Source: Symbiodinium natans
Lineage: Eukaryota > Sar > Dinophyceae > Suessiales > Symbiodiniaceae
Direction: 5' to 3'
NCBI GenBank assembly: GCA_905221605.1
Contig: CAJNDS010002535.1
Coordinates: forward strand, 432,501 to 496,500
Length of the DNA: 64,000 nt
Shown: positions 24,058 to 47,241 of the stretch, piece after piece
Layout of the letters: the number at the start of each line of letters is the position of its first letter
How positions within the stretch are numbered: the stretch's first letter is position 1
The notes under the pieces: generated by a model
Seen by the model: only the letters and a program-made list of their open reading frames with translations
Database searches by the model: none
Told to the model about the DNA's origin: nothing
Made by a program: the position numbers and the translations under genes

Positions 24058-24505
24058 TTGTATAGGGTTTGTTTCCGGAGTTTTGGGGGGGGTTTTGCGG
24101 GGGTTTGGGGGGGCTTTGCCGGGTTTTGTTTTTTGCTTTTGCTCGCATGGTTTTGGGAGGTATTGGGGAGTTTTGGGGTGCTTTGGGGGCTGGGGGGCTG
24201 TTTGGGGGGTTTTGGGGGGTTCTGGGCAGCTGGAGGTTTCGGGGAGATTTGGGGTGCTTTGGGGGGCTGGGGGGCTGGCGGAGCTGGGGGGTGGGGGGCT
24301 AGGGGGGGGTTCTTGGCAGCATCTTTCGGGGGGTTTAGGGTTTAGGGTTTAGGGTTTAGGGTTTAGGGTTTAGGGTTTAGGGTTTAGGGTTTAGGGTTTA
24401 GGGTTTAGGGTTTAGGGTTTAGGGTTTAGGGTTTAGGGTTTAGGGTTTAGGGTTTAGGGTTTAGGGTTTAGGGTTTAGGGTTTAGGGTTTAGGGTTTAGG
24501 GTTCA
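24058..24505 (+). repeat. G-rich tract followed by perfect TTTAGGG array
   Basis: 24058-24320 is a G/T-rich tract (TTTTGGGG, GGGGG runs) that opens three overlapping Gly-rich frames with no gene value. 24322-24505 is about 25 perfect TTTAGGG units. Confidence 0.9.
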
Positions 24506-24626
24506 GGGTCTTGTTTGGTGCCCTGAAAGCCATGCTTTTGTTTGTTTTTGTTTTTGCACTGTGAAGGCTGAAGGATTATTGCACGAGCGGCTCGTAACGC
24601 GTACAATTTCTATTTATCCTGGCCTT

Positions 24627-24940
24627 GAGGGTTTAGGGTTTAGGGTTTCGGGTTTAGGGTTTAGGGTTTAGGGTTTAGGGTTTAGGGTTTAGGGTTTAGG
24701 GTTTAGGGTTTAGGGTTTAGGGTTTAGGGTTTAGGGCTTCGAGGTTGCCCGAACCCTGTCCTTCACGACAACGGTCACTTGGCCTCGGTCTGTGTGGGTT
24801 GTTTTTGAGGGTTGCGGTTCAGGGCTCTTGGGGGGGGTCATTTTAGGGTTTAGGGTTTAGGGTTTAGGGTTTAGGGTTTAGGGTTTAGGGTTTAGGGTTT
24901 AGGGTTTAGGGTTTAGGGTTTAGGGTTTAGGGTTTAGGGC
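24627..24940 (+). repeat. Two further TTTAGGG arrays
   Basis: Arrays at 24627-24735 and 24842-24940 are separated by about 100 bases of unique sequence. Confidence 0.95.
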
Positions 24941-24989
24941 TTATGGCACCCTTAAAGCCCATACACCCTAAGCGCTAAACGTAGGGTTT

Positions 24990-25550
24990 AGGGCTTCTAG
25001 ACATGATGGAATGGAATACACATATGACTCCTCACTATCATAATGACCAAGAAATCAAAAATAGAAAGCTTCAGCGCTAGGTTTAGGGTGTTGGCATTTT
25101 GGCTGATATGAACATGAAATATGAAATATGTGTCAGGAGGAAAGGCGGCATGCTGGAGCCAGCCGTGTCAAGCACTTTGTGGGGCACCGGTGCTTTTGAA
25201 CGTCTACTTGCTGCAACGACGGACTGCCTCATTTCATGCACATCTCATGGGTCGTCCCAGAAGTGGCTAAACAAAGATCTCAACTCAATGTTTCTTCTGC
25301 ACACGCTGCAGGGGTCATTGTTAAGCACGCACATTTCGGAGCATCGCGAAGTGAACAGAACGAGCAAGAGAACCTAGCCTCCTATGGTTTCATCCGACTG
25401 TTTTGACTGGCCATGCAAAAGGAAATCCTATTCATGGACATACCGCTATTGATGCCAAGCATTCTGAGTCATAAGCAATCTCATGTTTCATGCAGATGCT
25501 CTTGGCACATGATGTCGGTGCTTCTGCCCAAACCCCCCAAAACCCTAAAC
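24990..25550. other. Unassigned AT-richer unique island
   Basis: A 92-codon + strand frame at 25099-25377 is free of telomere-derived residues but shows no domain or homolog I can name. It could be an unusually long exon or chance. Confidence 0.35.
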
Positions 25551-25672
25551 AACCCCGAAACCCCTAAACAACCCCTACACCCCCAACACCTCCCAAACCC
25601 TCAAAAATAGCAAAAACCCCCAAACCCCTGAACTCCTAAACACCCAAACCCCTCGGAAAAGAACCCTGGGCC

Positions 25673-25770
25673 TTGGGATCTTTCCCCTGACACTAACAGT
25701 CCTTGCTAGGGCTTCTACCCCCACTTACAATCCCGACTAAGGACTGTTAGGAGAAGGGGGAACATCCCAA
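25673..25770. mobile_element. MITE-like element, family B, copy 1
   Basis: It is bounded by CTTGGGATCTTTCCCC and GGGGGAACATCCCAA inverted ends and has an internal ACTAACAGTCCTTG and its inverse AAGGACTGTTAG. Matching copies are at 28328-28428 and 48633-48732. Confidence 0.78.
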
Positions 25771-26414
25771 CCTGAGCCCCACAACTCCCCGCGCGGACGT
25801 ACTCGAGTGGTCGGAGTAACTGCTAATCATATTCCATTGTGGTCCCTCTATCATACGCTATAATGACCCCCCCCCCCAAAGAAAAAAAAAACTATTCTAT
25901 GAGCCCCCTATGGTAAAGCCCCCTAAGCCCTAAAACCCTAAAACCCTAAAGCCCTAAAGCCCTAAAACCCTCAAACCCTAAAACCCTAAAAAGAACCCAA
26001 AAGACCCAAACCCTAAAACCAAAAAACCTAACCTGACCCGAAAACCCTAAACACCCTAACACCCTAACACCCTAAAACCCTAAAACCCCAAAACCCAAAA
26101 AAAACCTGAACAAACCCTAAAACAAAAACAACAAACTTCAACCCTAACAACCCTTGTTAAAAGAAAAAAGGAAAACCTAAAACCCTTTCACCCTAAGAAC
26201 CCTAAAACTCTAACAAACCCTTAAAAAAGAACTAAAGCCCTAAAACCCTAAACCCTAAGCCCTACAGCTTAAGCCCGAAGCCCTAATCCCATAAATCCTG
26301 AAACCCTAAACCCTAAACCCTAAACCCTAAACCCGAAACCCGAAACCCTAAACCCTAAACCCTAAACCCCAAGTCCTACACCCTAAACCCCCAAATGCCG
26401 TTGGAGTCCCTTCA

Positions 26415-29213
26415 TCACTCCCGACGTGGTTTGTAGCACTCAGGGCCCTGGCAGGAGGACCCGGATCCTGGCTCCTCCACGTCGGCCGCTTCGACGACCT
26501 CGAAGATGGCCTGCAAAGGAAGGGGGGGTTTAGGGTTTAGGGTTTTGGGTTTGGGGTTTAGGGTTTGGGGTTTAGGGTTTAGGGTTTGGGGTTTGGGGTT
26601 TGGGGTGTAGGGGGTTTAGGGTTTAGGGTGTAGGGTATAGGGTTTACGGTTTGGGGTTTGGGGTTTAGGGTTTGGGGTTCAGGGTTTAGGGCTTAGGGCT
26701 TAGGGCTTGGGGCTTAGGGCTTAGGCTAGGGTTTGCGAGTGTCGGGTGTATGGTTGCTCGGCTCAGAGCACTGTCAGGGATATAGCTGTCCCAAGGCCCA
26801 CAACCTGTAACTCCTGAAGCTCCTGAATCCCTAAACCCCCATTGACTAAGGAGCATACCGAATTCTATCAACACCCACACCTTCAGAGTTGCCTTCTCTC
26901 TCTAAGGGTCGTTGCATGGTCCCTTCGTATGTTCCTTTAAAAGGGGACCCCTTCTCATCTACGCCTTCTACACCCTATACAAACCAAGGGCCACACTTCG
27001 GAACTGTTTAAAGAAGGTAAGGGACGAGATAAAGGGGTCAGGTAAGCTACCCTTAGATGCTCAGTCGCTTCAAGGTCTAGGGTTTAGGGTTTAGGGTTTA
27101 GGGTTCAGGGTTCAGGGTTCAGGGTTCAGGGTTCAGGGTTCAGGGTTTAGGGTTTGGGCCCATCCTTTTTTCCAGGGATTTCTTGCCCTTTTGTGGCCTC
27201 ATCTGCCTGCCGGGCAGCGTGCATGGCTGCCTCCTTCTAACTCCAAGGAATACAAGTCAGGAACTTCCACAGGGTTTAGGGTTTAGGGTTTAGGGTTCAG
27301 GGTTTAGGGTTGAGGGTTTAGGGTTGAGGGTTGAGGGTTGAGGGTTGAGGGTTTAGGGTCTAGGGTCTAGGGTCTAGGGTCTAGGGTCTAGGGTTTAGGG
27401 TTTTAGGGTTTAGGGTTTAGGGTTTAGGGTTTAGGGTTTAGGGTTTAGGGTTTAGGGTTTAGGGTTTAGGGTTTAGGGTTTAGGGTTTAGGGTTTAGGTT
27501 AGGGTTTAGGGTTTAGGGTTTAGGGTTTAGGGTTTAGGGTTTAGGGTTTAGGGTTTAGGGTTTAGGGTTTAGGGTTTAGGGTTTAGGGTTTAGGGTTTAG
27601 GGTTTAGGGTTTATGGTTTAGGGGTTTAGGGTTTAGGGTTTAGGGTTTAGGGTTTAGGGTTTAGGGTTTAGGGTTTAGGGTTTAGGGTTTAGGGTTTAGG
27701 GTTTAGTAGGGTTTAGGGTATACAAGTCAATAAATATTCCTGACAAAACGGCATGTCTACAACTTCAGGGTGCGGTGGCGAGGGTCTAAGGTTCAAGGCT
27801 TATAATATAGGGCTCTTAATGGTGCAAGCGCCTCCCGAACGGCACTCTTTTGTGTTCTGCGGGACTTGTGTACAGTGTACAGAGAAGACAGCACGCAACC
27901 CTAAACCCACAAACCCTGAACTCCACAGGAAACAAACTTGGTTTGGGGAGATGTTGCACCTGCCAACACGCTAGGAGGCCCGAACTGAGCATTCAACTCC
28001 TTTAGGGGTTTAGGTGTTTAGCGGGTTTTAGGGCTTCAGTGGTTTTGCTTCCCTAGGATACTAGGGTGTTTGGCTCTAGGGTTTATGGGCTTTTGGAGTT
28101 TCAGGGTTCTAGGGGCTTTGTTACCCTCGGGTTCTAAGGCTTTTGGCTCGGAGGTTCTTCCAGCCTACAAAATGTGGGGCGGGGGCGGTGGGTTGGATTC
28201 TACTATATTGGAAGCACAGGGGATCATGCGATCTAGTTGTGGTTTACCCCAAACAATGGACCTTGCGACTATCGTCCTATACGAGGTTACCTTCCACCCA
28301 TCCAGAAGATGATGCATGAACCCCATGTTGGGATGCTCCCCCTTATACTAACAGTGCTTAGTAGGGATTCGAAAAGGGGGCACTAGAATCCCCATTAAGG
28401 ACTTTACTATAAGGCAGAAGCATCCCAAACCCCATGGTTTGATGATTCACGTGAGCCCCAGACTGAAAGGGGGGGTTGGTTCGCTAATGCTCCCCACTAC
28501 TCCCTAAGGCTCCCCTAAGCTTGGGGGTTTAGGGTTTAGGGTTCAGGGTTTAGGGTTTAGGGTTTAGGGTTGCCAAGGTGCCTACCCTCCCTTCAGAAGC
28601 CTACACCTCTAGACCCCCGCACTCGGAAATCTTCTCGGGATCCGCTCCTGTAGCCGCGGCCGCGAGACTGCGAGAACTTGCTCCTCTCGGGAGGAGAGTC
28701 AGAGCCCTAAGCCCCTAAACCCTATCCATAAACCCTAAACCCTGAACTCTAAGGGTAGTGATGAAGTAGGGTTTAGGATTCATACGATGTGGGGGTCTAG
28801 GGTTTTACGCATCATTGTAGGGCTTACTAGTACAGGGTTGCCAAGAACCGCCCCAGATGGGGAGAAAAATAGCTCTCCAAACGGTGAAGAACTCCATGGT
28901 TTTTGGGTTTTGGGTCTTAGGCTTCAGGGCTGCCCTAAGCACCACCTCCCTAAACCCCAAGACACAAACTCCGCAAGCCCCTGAAAAAAAATCACACACT
29001 AGGTAGCCCTAAACCCTAAACCCTAAACCCTAAACCCTAAACCCTAAACCCTAAACCCTAAACCCTAAACCCTAAACCCTAAACCCTAAACCCTAAACCC
29101 TAAACCCCCTCAAAGACTCCGTGAGAAAACTATGCCAAACCCTGAGCCCCGGGATCCTTGTAGCTCCGGTAGTTGACCGGCTCAGGGGCGCAGGTTTCCT
29201 GGCCCTTGTCCTC
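26415..29213 (-). CDS. 3' part of an unrecognised multi-exon gene
   Basis: Four coding-looking islands join in phase 0. 29157-29213 encodes EDKGQETCAPEPVNYRSYK before a GA donor. About 28657-28692 encodes EQVLAVSRPRLQ; another frame there is Arg/Ser/Gly-rich. 27198-27233 encodes EAAMHAARQADE before a GC donor. 26415-26510 encodes AIFEVVEAADVEEPGSGSS, then CQGPECYKPRRE and TGA. Acceptors are all AG-G. The terminal exon and the 27.2 kb exon are the best supported. No family is recognised and the 5' end is not found. Confidence 0.45.
26906..27056. mobile_element. MITE-like element, family E, copy 3
   Basis: Ends GGGTCGTTGCATGGTCCCTT and AAGGGGTCAGGTAAGCTACC are inverted repeats. The interior matches 15613-15743. 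It lies within the - strand gene at 26.4-29.2 kb, in an intron. Confidence 0.65.
27072..27720 (+). repeat. Compound TTTAGGG/TTCAGGG/TTGAGGG/TCTAGGG array
   Basis: Short blocks of TTCAGGG (27106-27150), TTGAGGG and TCTAGGG (27300-27385) precede about 45 TTTAGGG units. The 36-nt candidate exon 27198-27233 lies in the gap between blocks. Confidence 0.95.
28328..28428. mobile_element. MITE-like element, family B, copy 2
   Basis: Ends TTGGGATGCTCCCCCTTATA and ATAAGGCAGAAGCATCCCAA are nearly perfect inverted repeats. It belongs to the same family as 25673 and 48633. Confidence 0.8.
29008..29106 (-). repeat. CCCTAAA array
   Basis: About 14 perfect units, ending 50 bases from the candidate exon 29157-29213. 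Confidence 0.95.
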
Positions 29214-29219
29214 CTTGGG

Positions 29220-31060
29220 GGTTTAGGGTTTAGGGTTTAGGGTTTAGGGTTTAGGGTTTAGGGTTTAGGGCTTAGGGTTTAGGGTTTAGGGTTTGGGGTT
29301 TAGGGTTTGGGGTTTGGGGTTTGGGGTTTTGGGCCTAGGGATGTTTAGGGTTAAGGGTTTAGGGCTAGGGTTTAGGGTGTAGGTTTGGGGTTTGGGGTTT
29401 TGGGCTCAGGGCTCTCCCTTACGAGGATCGTTGTGGAGGTTAGGGTGGGGCTGTGCGATTTCGGTGAGGCTTTGGGACTTAGGGGTTTAGGGGTTTCAGA
29501 GCTTCGAGGGCTAGCTGAGGTCTGGATGCTTAGGGTTTGCGGTCCGGGGCTGGGGAATGCTAAAGGGAAAACTAAGGTTCGTGGGTCCGTTTTCAGGGCG
29601 TGGGGTCTAGGTTGTCCCATCAAGGGAACCAGAAGCTGAAGAAGTGACCTCCAACCCTACAGCACCCTAATCCTTACTATTTTGTCAGGGCTCAGGGCTC
29701 AGGGCTTAGGGCTTAGGGTTGGTTCAGGTCTGAGGATTTAGGGTTTGAGGCTTGGGGTTTAGGGGCCCCTAAGCCCTACGACCCCCCCAAACAACCACAA
29801 CTCGCGAATGCCGAAGGGAGGCATTGCCGCTGCAGCTGCAGGAGGTGCAGTCCGACTTCCCAAAGAGGCGCATCATGGGCCCCCCCCCTGGGCAGGGTTT
29901 AGGGTTGAGGGTTTTAGGGTTAAGGGTTAAGGGTTTAGGGTTTAGGGTTTAGGGTTTAAGGTTTAGGGGTTAGGGGTTAGGGGTTGGGGTTGAGGGTTGG
30001 GGGTTCAGGGATTAGGGTTGAGGGTTTGGAGGGTCCGGTTCTTCCGTGTGCTTGTCATCATACCATTGGCTTCGTGCAGGGCAGGAACAGGAAGAAGCCA
30101 GGAATAGAAGAATGGGCACACATCATGAACCCACGGTGCGGGTGGCAACCCGCTATCTTCGCAACTCCCATGCAGAATCAGAAGTCAAGCCCGAAGTACG
30201 AACTGCCATCAACCCGAGCAGATCGAACCCTGAACCCTGCACCCTAGTCTCCATGCATCTTAACACCCCTGATCCCCCATGCAACAGGGCCTTGAAAATG
30301 GGCACGACGGCGAAAGCACAGGCTGTCGTAGACTCCGTTGCTTTCTAACTCTGGACAGCTCCGTACAACTTACATGCCAGCCTCTCAGCATGCTACAAGC
30401 ATATGCGAGTACGCTAACCCTGCAATCCTCTGAGCCCTGAACCCTAAAACCTAAACCCTGAACCCTGAACCCTGAACCCTAAACCCTAAACCCTAAACCC
30501 TGGACCCTGAACCCTAAACCCTAAACCCTAAACCCTAAACCCAAGCATTCTGCTCAACCATGTGAAGCTGCGAGCTGACATAGAGGGGCAGCTTCGGGAG
30601 TACAGAAGCAGGGGAGAGCGTAGGGGTTTAGGGTTTAGGGGCTTTTGGGTTTAGGGCTTAGGGTTTGAGAGTTTCGAGTTTGGGGTTTAGGGGATTCTGG
30701 TTTAGGGGTTTAGGGTTTAGGTTTGGGGTTTAAGGGGTAGTTCGGGGTTAGTGTTTGAGGCGTAGGGTGAATTAGGGGCTCAGGATTGGGGTTTAGGGTT
30801 TTGGGGTTACTTTCGATGCCCCCCTCCAAGATAGAACCCAACCTGCAAAAAACGAGCCTGAAAAAATGAGAACTTCCAAAAGCCGAGATCCCGTGATTCT
30901 GTCTCAAAAATAGACTACCTGATGCTTTTCGCAAGCCACTATTGAACCGCATAAACTGTCAAGCCGTCAAGCGTTGTAGTAACATCCAGCATGCAACCAT
31001 CTCACCTATCCCACCGTTTTCCCCTTTTTTCTTTGAGTTGAAGCCTTGAACACATCGTGG
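29220..31060. other. Degenerate telomere-like DNA with unassigned islands
   Basis: TTTAGGG-type units dominate 29220-29400 and 29890-30020. Islands at 29815-29890, 30040-30350 and 30550-30625 look partly coding on one strand or the other (for example ALPLQLQEVQSDFPKR on + at about 29824), but strand and phase could not be settled. Confidence 0.4.
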
Positions 31061-31063
31061 GCT

Positions 31064-31165
31064 TTGGGTTTAGGGTTTAGGGTTTAGGGTTTAGGGTTTA
31101 GGGTTTAGGGTTTAGGGTTTAGGGTTTAGGGTTTAGGGTTTAGGGTTTAGGGTTTAGGGTTCAGG
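31064..31165 (+). repeat. TTTAGGG array
   Basis: About 14 perfect units between unique islands. Confidence 0.95.
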
Positions 31166-31639
31166 GTTCACACAGCATGTCCCGATTGTCTTGGAGTTCC
31201 CTACCTCCTGCACAGGGCCCTGGTGGCCTGCAGGGATCCCAAGGATCCTTCAGGGAAAGGGATTCAGGGGGGGGGGGGGTTCAGGGGGGGTTTAGGGTTT
31301 AGGCTTAGGGTTTAGGGTTTAGGGCTAGGGTTTAGGAGCTCAAGGGGGTAGGTAACCCAACTAAGGTTCCCAAATACTCCCCCGCCACTCCCTAAGCCCC
31401 GCCCTCTCTTAAGGACAGTCCTAAACCCTAAACCCTAAACCCTAAACCCTAAACCCTAAACCCTAAACCTAAACCCTAAACCCTAAACCCTGCTGCCCAG
31501 CACTGCTTGGGAAGGCTTTTCCGCCGCAAGGGGCGCCATGCCCCCGTCTCCTTCACGTTCTGAGTCGTTTGCCCGGAACGCCAGCGATTGCATCTACAAC
31601 CTTTAAGGGGTATAAGGAGGGACCCCTAGAGAAGGGACC

Positions 31640-31653
31640 CCTGCAATAACCCT

Positions 31654-31689
<36 letters not shown>

Positions 31690-33236
31690 TTCTATAGTCC
31701 CTAAAAGCCTAAGTAGCGCCTCAATAAGCCCCAAAGAACCCCCGAAGTCCCTCATAAGGGACCCTCCATTCGTTCAATGAAAAAATCATGCCCCAGACCT
31801 CCTCTACAGAATGCCAGCACGCAGGGCTGCTGCTGGAAGGGCTCAAAATCCGAATTTTCTGACCTGCAAGGGAGCAATTGTGATGCGGGCTTTGGGGGCG
31901 CGAGAGCTTCTGTACATAATCCCCGCCACCGCCAGGCATCCTTAAGGAAAACTGCACACAAGGTACACTTCCCCCTCACAATCGAGGCAAGGATGCGACC
32001 AAAAGAACGACATTGGGGCCCGAGCTGTGGGAACCATCCTTTAAAACAAAAAAAACCTACAAAACAGCCCGATGAAACCCTACCGGAACACCCTGCCTAT
32101 AAAAACCCTCTAAAGCCGCTTATATGGCAACCCAAACCCTATGAAACCCTACAAGACCTAGCAATCAAGGAATGATCTTCTGCCCGTAGTTGCTCAGGCT
32201 TGCTTGGCAGACTGTCACGCTGACCTTGGTGGGGTGGGACCTGGGTGGGGGCTTTATTGGGTTTATAGGGTCTTCTGGGCTGTATAGGGTTTATAGGGTT
32301 ATACAGGGCACATAGGGCTTCATAGGGTTCAGAGGTTATAGGGCTTTATAGGGTGTATAGAGCTTAGAGGGTTTAGGCTTTGGGGGTTCAATTTGAGAGT
32401 TTAGGGTGCTAGGGTTCTGGGGTGCTCGGGCTGAGGGCTTAGGGTTGGGAGTCTTATGGGGAACTTCAGGGTTGATAGGAAACTGGGATGGCCCTTAATA
32501 CCCCACACCATCCGCTTAAACCCCATATGGGAAGATATACAATATCCCGAGGGCCTATAACCCGAAATCCTAACCCTGAACCTAGACTCTGGTAATCAAG
32601 GCCTTGCTGTCGGAGATGGGGGTTAGAGTTTGGCGTTTCGGGTTTAGGGCTTAGGGCTGCGGCCCCGAAGCTGTGCACTGCTTCGGGCAAAAGATCGACA
32701 TCGGGGCTCGGGCGCAGAGGAAAGATCCGCCGACAAGCGTGGGCAGACGGTGCACCCCCACCCCCAAACCTCGGCCACTCCCCCCACCCACCCCCAACTG
32801 CCTCGTTGCAGAAGCTCAGGCCGAGGCGGGTCGCGTAGCGTTAAAATTAACATAAGCTGCCGCGGTTTCGGGTTTAGGGTTTTCCGGTTTACGATTTAGG
32901 GTTTAGGGTTTAGGATTTAAGGTTTAGGGTTTGGATGCTCCTGCGTTGGGGGGTCGGGGGGTTCGGGAAGTGCTCATGGGCCGATCCGACGGTTTACACG
33001 GATTCATGGGACTTCTAAGGGCTCTTTGGCGCTTCTAGGGCTTAGAACCCTAAACCCTAAATCCTAACCCAACCTAAACCCTAAACCCTAAACCCTTAGG
33101 CTTTACAGGGTATTCTGGGCCCATAGACGGCGTTTAGGGTCTAGAGGGTTTCGAGCTTAGGGCTTGCTGGGGCTGATACGGGAGGGGGTGAGGGGGGGGG
33201 GGGCATGTTCGGGGCTTCTTAGAGATTAGGGGGGCT
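31640..33236. other. Unassigned region with (AT)n microsatellite
   Basis: An (AT)n run lies at 31655-31690. Open frames on both strands at 31720-32175 and 32640-32855 overlap and lack family signals. Units related to TATAGGGTTTA occur at 32260-32370. Confidence 0.4.
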
Positions 33237-33340
33237 TCTTAGGGTTTAGGGTTTAGGGTTTAGGGTTTAGGGTTTAGGGTTTAGGGTTTAGGGTTTAGGG
33301 TTTAGGGTTTAGGGTTTAGGGTTTAGGGTTTAGGGTTCAG
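33237..33340 (+). repeat. TTTAGGG array
   Basis: About 14 perfect heptamers downstream of the possible end of the cysteine-rich gene. Confidence 0.95.
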
Positions 33341-33675
33341 GGTTTTTCGGGTTCAGGGTCTTGGAAATGAAGGTTTTGAGGTTTAGGGAGTCTGGGCGGT
33401 GCCTCCACTTTCTTAACTTGCGCGTGCGTTTTGCCAGTTTGTGGGAGGGGGGCGGGGGTGCCCTCCGCCAACGACGATCATGCTTTTCCATGTGTACCTT
33501 TCAGGGCCCTGTTCAGCCGCATACTCCCCAAAACAACCCGAAACCCTAAACAAAAAACTCTAAACCCTAAACCCTAAAACCTAAACCCGAAATCCTAAAT
33601 CCTAAATCCTAAACCCTAAACCCTAACCCTAAACCCTAAACCCTAAACCTAAACCCTCAACCCTAAACCCTAAAC

Positions 33676-33960
33676 TTAAACACCAAACCCTTTGGGAATC
33701 GGCTTGGGGCGCGCCACCTCCATGTGGGCTTAGGGCTTAGGGCTTCGGGTTTATTTAGGGTTTAGGGTTGAGGGTTCAGGGTTCAGGGTTCAGGGTTTAG
33801 GGTTTAGGGTTCAGGGTTTAGGCTCGCAGTTGCTTTCGAGCATGCTCGATGAAATGGCTTGACATTGTCATCTGTGAGGGGTCGGTCGTGCCCCTGAATC
33901 AGACGTAGCAGGTTCGCTAGGCTCTTCGACATAAAGGCAACCGAGATCCAACTGAAGCCG
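33676..33960 (-). CDS. Possible 3' end of the cysteine-rich gene
   Basis: An island at about 33.82-33.93 kb can be read after an AG-G acceptor as GTTDPSQMTMSSHFIEH and joined at a GC donor to 33676-33717, which encodes VARPKPIPKGFGV and a TAA. Phases agree with domain A4 upstream. There is no internal repeat or known family to support it, and an alternative frame through the same island is also open. Treat as a candidate terminal segment only. Confidence 0.25.
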
Positions 33961-34086
33961 TCAGTCAGGGTTTACGTTTAGAGTTTAGGGTTTAGGGTTT
34001 AGGGTTTAGGGCTTAGTGTTTAGAGTTTAGGGTTTAGGGTTTAGGGTCCGGGGCTTCGAGTGCGAACAAGCCAAGTGACACCATGC

Positions 34087-45167
<11,081 letters not shown>

Positions 45168-45769
45168 GTCCCTTCAGAGGCGTTGCATGTCCAGGCTCCA
45201 GGGGGCGTCTGTAAAGCTTGAGCCAACAATGTATATGGGGTTTAGGGTTGAGGGTTGAGGGTTCAGGGTTTAGGGTTTAGGGTTTAGGGTTGAGGGTTTA
45301 GGGTTGAGGGTTGAGGGTTTAGGGTTTAGGGCTTAGGGGTTTGGTGTTTATAGGGTATGTATAGATTTTTATCGGGCTTCTATTGGGTCTTATAGGGTTG
45401 TTTATCGCTTTTAGAGGGCTTTGATAGGGTGTTTAAAGGGTGTATGGGGTTTGGACTTCAAAGCCCGCGTCAACAAACATCCCAGGGCGAATGCCAAGGC
45501 CTAGACACCCTCCTAGACATACTTACAAACTCTGGGAGTCAAAACCCTGAAAACCTGAAATCCTGAAATCCCCGCTATAGACCCTAAACCCCAAACCCTA
45601 AACCCTAACCCTAAACCCTCACCCTAAACCCTGGATCCATGGCCCTCGACACTTCAGAAACGGGCCACCGGCACATCAAGCCTTTTTAGAACCTACGCAC
45701 CCGGAAACTACGCCCCCCCCCCCCCCTTCCGTAAGACCCTAAAGACACCAAACACCCTAAAGGCCCTAA

Positions 45770-45860
45770 ACGCCCTAAACGCCCTAAACAGCCTAAACAC
45801 CCCAAACACCCTAAACACCCTAAACACCCTAAACACCCTAAACACCCTAAAGACCCCTAA
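45770..45860 (-). repeat. Nonamer array CCCTAAACA/CCCTAAACG
   Basis: About ten nine-base units, another telomere-like period, upstream of the signal-peptide exon. Confidence 0.9.
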
Positions 45861-46301
45861 AGACCCCTAAAGACCCTAAAGACACTAAAGACCCCCAAAG
45901 ACCCTAGAGGCCCTAAAGACCCTGAAATGCCCTAAATACCCCAAACCCTGAGACTCCTCGCAATTCGGAAGTGCTGTTTCGCGCCTCCGCACGCTCGTTT
46001 TGAAGGGGCCCGAGGCTCCCCATGTCTCACCGGAAAACTCGGATGCGGGAATGGCCCGCACACCGGTGCCAAGCAGGCTCCGTGCCTCCTCTGAACTCGG
46101 GGGGGTCATACAAAAGCTGAAGAGCTTCGGGCTCAGGCTTCTGCATGTGAATATGTTCTCAACCTTGCTCAGGCTTCTGCATCCCAGCTAGGCCCCGGAA
46201 TCTGACATGCCCTATGCCACAGAAGAGTGTGCCAGGAGGGGCCCCCCCCCCTAGAAGGAATCCAACACCAGTCACTTGAGTTCCTGACAATCTTGGTAGC
46301 C

Positions 46302-46461
46302 CTAGGGTTTAGGGTTTAGGGTTTAGGGTTTAGGGTTTAGGGTTTAGGGTTTAGGGTTTAGGGTTTAGGGTTTAGGGTTTAGGGTTTAGGGTTTAGGGTT
46401 TAGGGTTTAGGGTTTAGGGTTTAGGGTTTAGGGTTTAGGGTTTAGGGTTTAGGGTTTAGGC
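46302..46461 (+). repeat. TTTAGGG array
   Basis: About 22 perfect units in the region upstream of the cysteine-rich gene. Confidence 0.97.
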
Positions 46462-46795
46462 TTTTTGGGGTTGGTTACTTCATAGGGAAACCTTGAACCC
46501 AAAACAGCGCATCACTGGGCCACCAAGTAGTGCAAAGGATACACCCCTTCCTTCGGAGGTCTCGTAGGAGTGCCTTGGACTTTAAAAGGCAAACAAGCGA
46601 AGCCCCATGCTGGTACGCACGTCGGTAACCTTGCATACTCTCTTAAGTCCTAAAAAACCCTGAAATCCACAACACTTAAACCTCTCCAAGCCATTAGGAA
46701 ACTCAGCCCCTAAGCCCGCAAAGCCTACACGCCAAACCTTCAACTCTAAAACCCCCAAACCCTGAACTACAACCCTAACCTTCAAACCCTAAACC

Positions 46796-46871
46796 TTAAA
46801 CCCTTCACCCTTCACCCTTCACCCTTCACCCTTCACCCTTCACCCTTCACCCTTCACCCTTCACCCTTCAC
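46796..46871 (-). repeat. CCCTTCA variant array
   Basis: About ten perfect copies of CCCTTCA (TGAAGGG on the other strand). Confidence 0.95.
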
Positions 46872-47151
46872 TTGCTGCGGTGCTTAGCATGAGACTCAGC
46901 TCCCAATGTTTGCGGAAAGGCCAACCGCCCAGCTGTGCTGAGCCACCGGTGCCAAGACACTTGGGAGGGTTTAGGGTTTAGGGTTTAGGGTGCTGGGTTT
47001 AGGGTTTATCCCTTTTGCAGGGTTGCGATAAGGATTTCGTAGTTTGGGGTGTATAGGGACCCCCTTTGGGGGGAAAACCTACACAACCCACAGGCTCTCA
47101 TTGGAAGGGGTTTAGGAGACCGCTTTCGTAGCGAAACATAGAAGGTATACA

Positions 47152-47241
47152 TATGGTCCCTTCTCTAAATTGTGGTCGCTTGTGGGGACTACTAGTATAA
47201 GGCGGCCCCCTGAAATTTAGGGAACCGAACACGGGACCATA
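47152..47241. mobile_element. Short inverted-repeat element, family H
   Basis: It is bounded by a perfect nine-base inverted repeat TATGGTCCC/GGGACCATA and contains CTTCTCTAAATTG near its left end and CTGAAATTTAGGGAA near its right end, which also pair. Confidence 0.5.
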
